DNA from: Oscillospiraceae bacterium
GTDB taxonomy: Bacteria > Bacillota > Clostridia > Oscillospirales > Acutalibacteraceae
Direction of reading: 5' to 3'
Assembly: GCA_003517915.1 (NCBI GenBank)
Contig: DOZQ01000263.1
Coordinates: 4,163-10,839, forward strand
DNA: 6,677 nt
Position 1 is the first letter of the stretch; each line of letters begins with the position of its first letter. The translations under genes and the position numbers were made by a program. Below the pieces are notes generated by a model, which worked only from the letters and a program-made list of their open reading frames with translations, did not search any database and had not been told where the DNA came from. Below, piece after piece: positions 5,560 through 6,677 of the stretch.

Positions 5560-6315
5560 CTATGCGTTGGCGACCAGATCGGACATGTCGTAAAGCCCGG
5601 GAGCTTTTCCCGCTAAAAATGCGGCCGCATTGATAGAACCCACCGCGAAGATGTTTTTTGAGTAAGCCTTATGCGTTAAGGTAACCACTTCATCATCGCC
5701 GGCAAATAAAATCTCATGCTCACCCACAATGCTGCCGCCCCTGACGGCATGCAGCCCGATTTCACGCTTGTCTCGTTTTTTGCGCTGGGAATGACGATCA
5801 TAGACATAACGGCAGGGTTCGGGTAGAACCTCGCTTATCGAATCCGCAAGCATTATGGCGGTTCCGCTGGGTGCGTCTATCTTTTGGTTGTGATGTGCCT
5901 CGATGATTTCAATATCAAAGCCGGAAAGCACCGCCGCCGCTTTTTTTGCCAGAGAAACAAGCAGATTGATGCCCAGCGACATATTAGCGGTGAAAAACAG
6001 GGCGGTTTTTGCCGCCGCTTTTTTTATCTCATCAATTTGCGCACTGGAATAACCTGTGGTCGCAAGCACGGCCGGCGTACCTGTGTTTACCGAATATTCG
6101 AGAAGGGAGGCAAGCGCGGCGGGATGGGAAAAATCAATAATTACGTCTGCCTGCCCATTGAAATCAGCGATGCCGGTAAAAACCGGAAAAGTGCATTCTA
6201 CAGCCGGATTTGGATCAACGCCGGCTATAATCTCCATGTTTTTCCGCTGGGCAATATTACTGCTGATCACGCCGCCCATTTTTCCGCCGCAGCCGCTGAG
6301 TAAAACCGACAGCAT
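5560..6315 (-). CDS. dapB: 4-hydroxy-tetrahydrodipicolinate reductase
   Basis: A 251-aa cytoplasmic enzyme that reduces the DapA product with NAD(P)H to tetrahydrodipicolinate in the diaminopimelate/lysine pathway, feeding lysine and peptidoglycan synthesis. Seen in order: the dinucleotide-binding loop SGCGGKMGGVI (7-17); VIIDFSHP (58-65); ATTGYS (85-90); TANMSLGINLL (109-119); and the family signature from E139 through H141, H142, K145, D147 and PSGTA (149-153). In the family, the histidine pair and the lysine take part in catalysis. The conserved RGGSIVGEHEILF (192-204) follows. The gene is intact and of normal length. Its start follows an AGGA site by about ten bases and lies 29 bases after the dapA stop; the ACT gene begins 15 bases after its own stop. 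All three are probably co-transcribed from a promoter beyond the right edge. Confidence 0.97.
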   Translation of the reverse strand: MLSVLLSGCGGKMGGVISSNIAQRKNMEIIAGVDPNPAVECTFPVFTGIADFNGQADVIIDFSHPAALASLLEYSVNTGTPAVLATTGYSSAQIDEIKKAAAKTALFFTANMSLGINLLVSLAKKAAAVLSGFDIEIIEAHHNQKIDAPSGTAIMLADSISEVLPEPCRYVYDRHSQRKKRDKREIGLHAVRGGSIVGEHEILFAGDDEVVTLTHKAYSKNIFAVGSINAAAFLAGKAPGLYDMSDLVANA

Positions 6316-6344
6316 TTATTCACATCCTGTCTTTTGTATAGTTA

Positions 6345-6677
6345 TTAGAGCAAACCGACCTTTTTCATCGCCGCCGTTAATTTTTCCTTAGCGGTGTGCT
6401 GAATCGGGACCAATGGGAGACGGCAGCCACCTACCTCCATGCCCATTAAATTCATCGCTTCTTTGATTGGAATCGGGCTGACATCCTCAAAAATCACTGC
6501 GGACATCTCAAGATAACGGTAATAAAGCGCAAGGCTTTCACGCGCTTTTCCATCAAGATAAAGCCGGCAGATGCTGTGAACCTCTTTTGGGCAGATATTA
6601 GCCAGCACCGAAATTACGCCAAGGCCGCCCAAAGCCATTATCGGAATGGTCTGGTCGTCATTGCCGGAATAAATATC
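6345..6677 (-). CDS. dapA: 4-hydroxy-tetrahydrodipicolinate synthase, C-terminal part (cut by window edge)
   Basis: The last 110 residues of DapA, which condenses pyruvate with aspartate semialdehyde at the entry to diaminopimelate/lysine synthesis. The frame is open to the window edge, beginning with DIYSGNDDQT, the conserved YSGDD region of the family. It continues with ALGGLGVISVLANICPKEV, then the C-terminal helical part ending in RLPLVPIQHTAKEKLTAAMKKVGLL. The Schiff-base lysine and the catalytic tyrosine lie upstream, outside the window, so intactness cannot be judged. The truncation is due to the window, not a mutation. It is the first visible gene of the minus-strand operon and is followed by dapB after 29 bases. 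Confidence 0.93.
   Translation of the reverse strand, partial: DIYSGNDDQTIPIMALGGLGVISVLANICPKEVHSICRLYLDGKARESLALYYRYLEMSAVIFEDVSPIPIKEAMNLMGMEVGGCRLPLVPIQHTAKEKLTAAMKKVGLL

Noticed and set aside
5884..6303. A 139-codon plus-strand open frame inside dapB
   Set aside because: It is fully antisense to an intact, well-conserved dapB; its translation has no recognisable domain and is a shadow frame.
3760..6677. Slightly more GC-rich codon choice in the second half of tyrS and in the dap genes than in the left half of the window
   Set aside because: The change is gradual with no sharp junction, repeat or mobile-element remnant, and I cannot quantify it here, so I do not claim transfer.

Overview
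The window looks like chromosome of an anaerobic, low-to-moderate GC Firmicute of the class Clostridia. This is inferred from strong GGAGG-type ribosome binding sites, U-tailed hairpin terminators, a chemoreceptor with a Clostridia-style signalling hairpin, a short single-cluster ferredoxin, and a dapA-dapB-ACT lysine cluster. No rRNA, tRNA, CRISPR array, insertion sequence or phage gene was seen.

Layout, left to right. Positions 1-231 are the upstream region of a plus-strand methyl-accepting chemotaxis protein (232-1971). A roughly 300-base intergenic stretch (1972-2271) follows. It holds a terminator-like hairpin, a possible small pseudoknot and a dense set of nested dyads just before a small two-gene operon: a 59-aa [4Fe-4S] ferredoxin (2272-2451) and an unrecognised 60-aa acidic protein (2474-2656). 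A strong terminator (2685-2719) closes that operon. Next are truA (2814-3566), with its own candidate promoter, and tyrS (3760-4989). tyrS has a perfect-consensus sigma-A promoter inside the 3' end of truA and a leader of about 175 nt with alternative hairpins, one of which covers the tyrS ribosome binding site. No T-box consensus was found in this leader, although tyrS in Firmicutes is commonly T-box regulated.

An intrinsic terminator at 5008-5038, which may act in both directions, separates tyrS from a convergent minus-strand operon. In transcription order that operon is dapA (only its C-terminal third or so, running off the right edge), dapB (6315-5560) and a stand-alone double-ACT protein resembling the regulatory C-terminus of aspartokinase (5544-5071). 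DapA and DapB catalyse consecutive steps of the diaminopimelate/lysine pathway. The ACT protein probably adds allosteric lysine or threonine sensing, much like the separate beta subunit of Bacillus aspartokinase II.

The two RNA-related genes (truA, tyrS) and the lysine operon are housekeeping. The chemoreceptor and the ferredoxin pair are accessory-type. The most interesting material is non-coding: the tyrS leader and the dyad cluster before the ferredoxin. I did not find a clear new multi-gene system.
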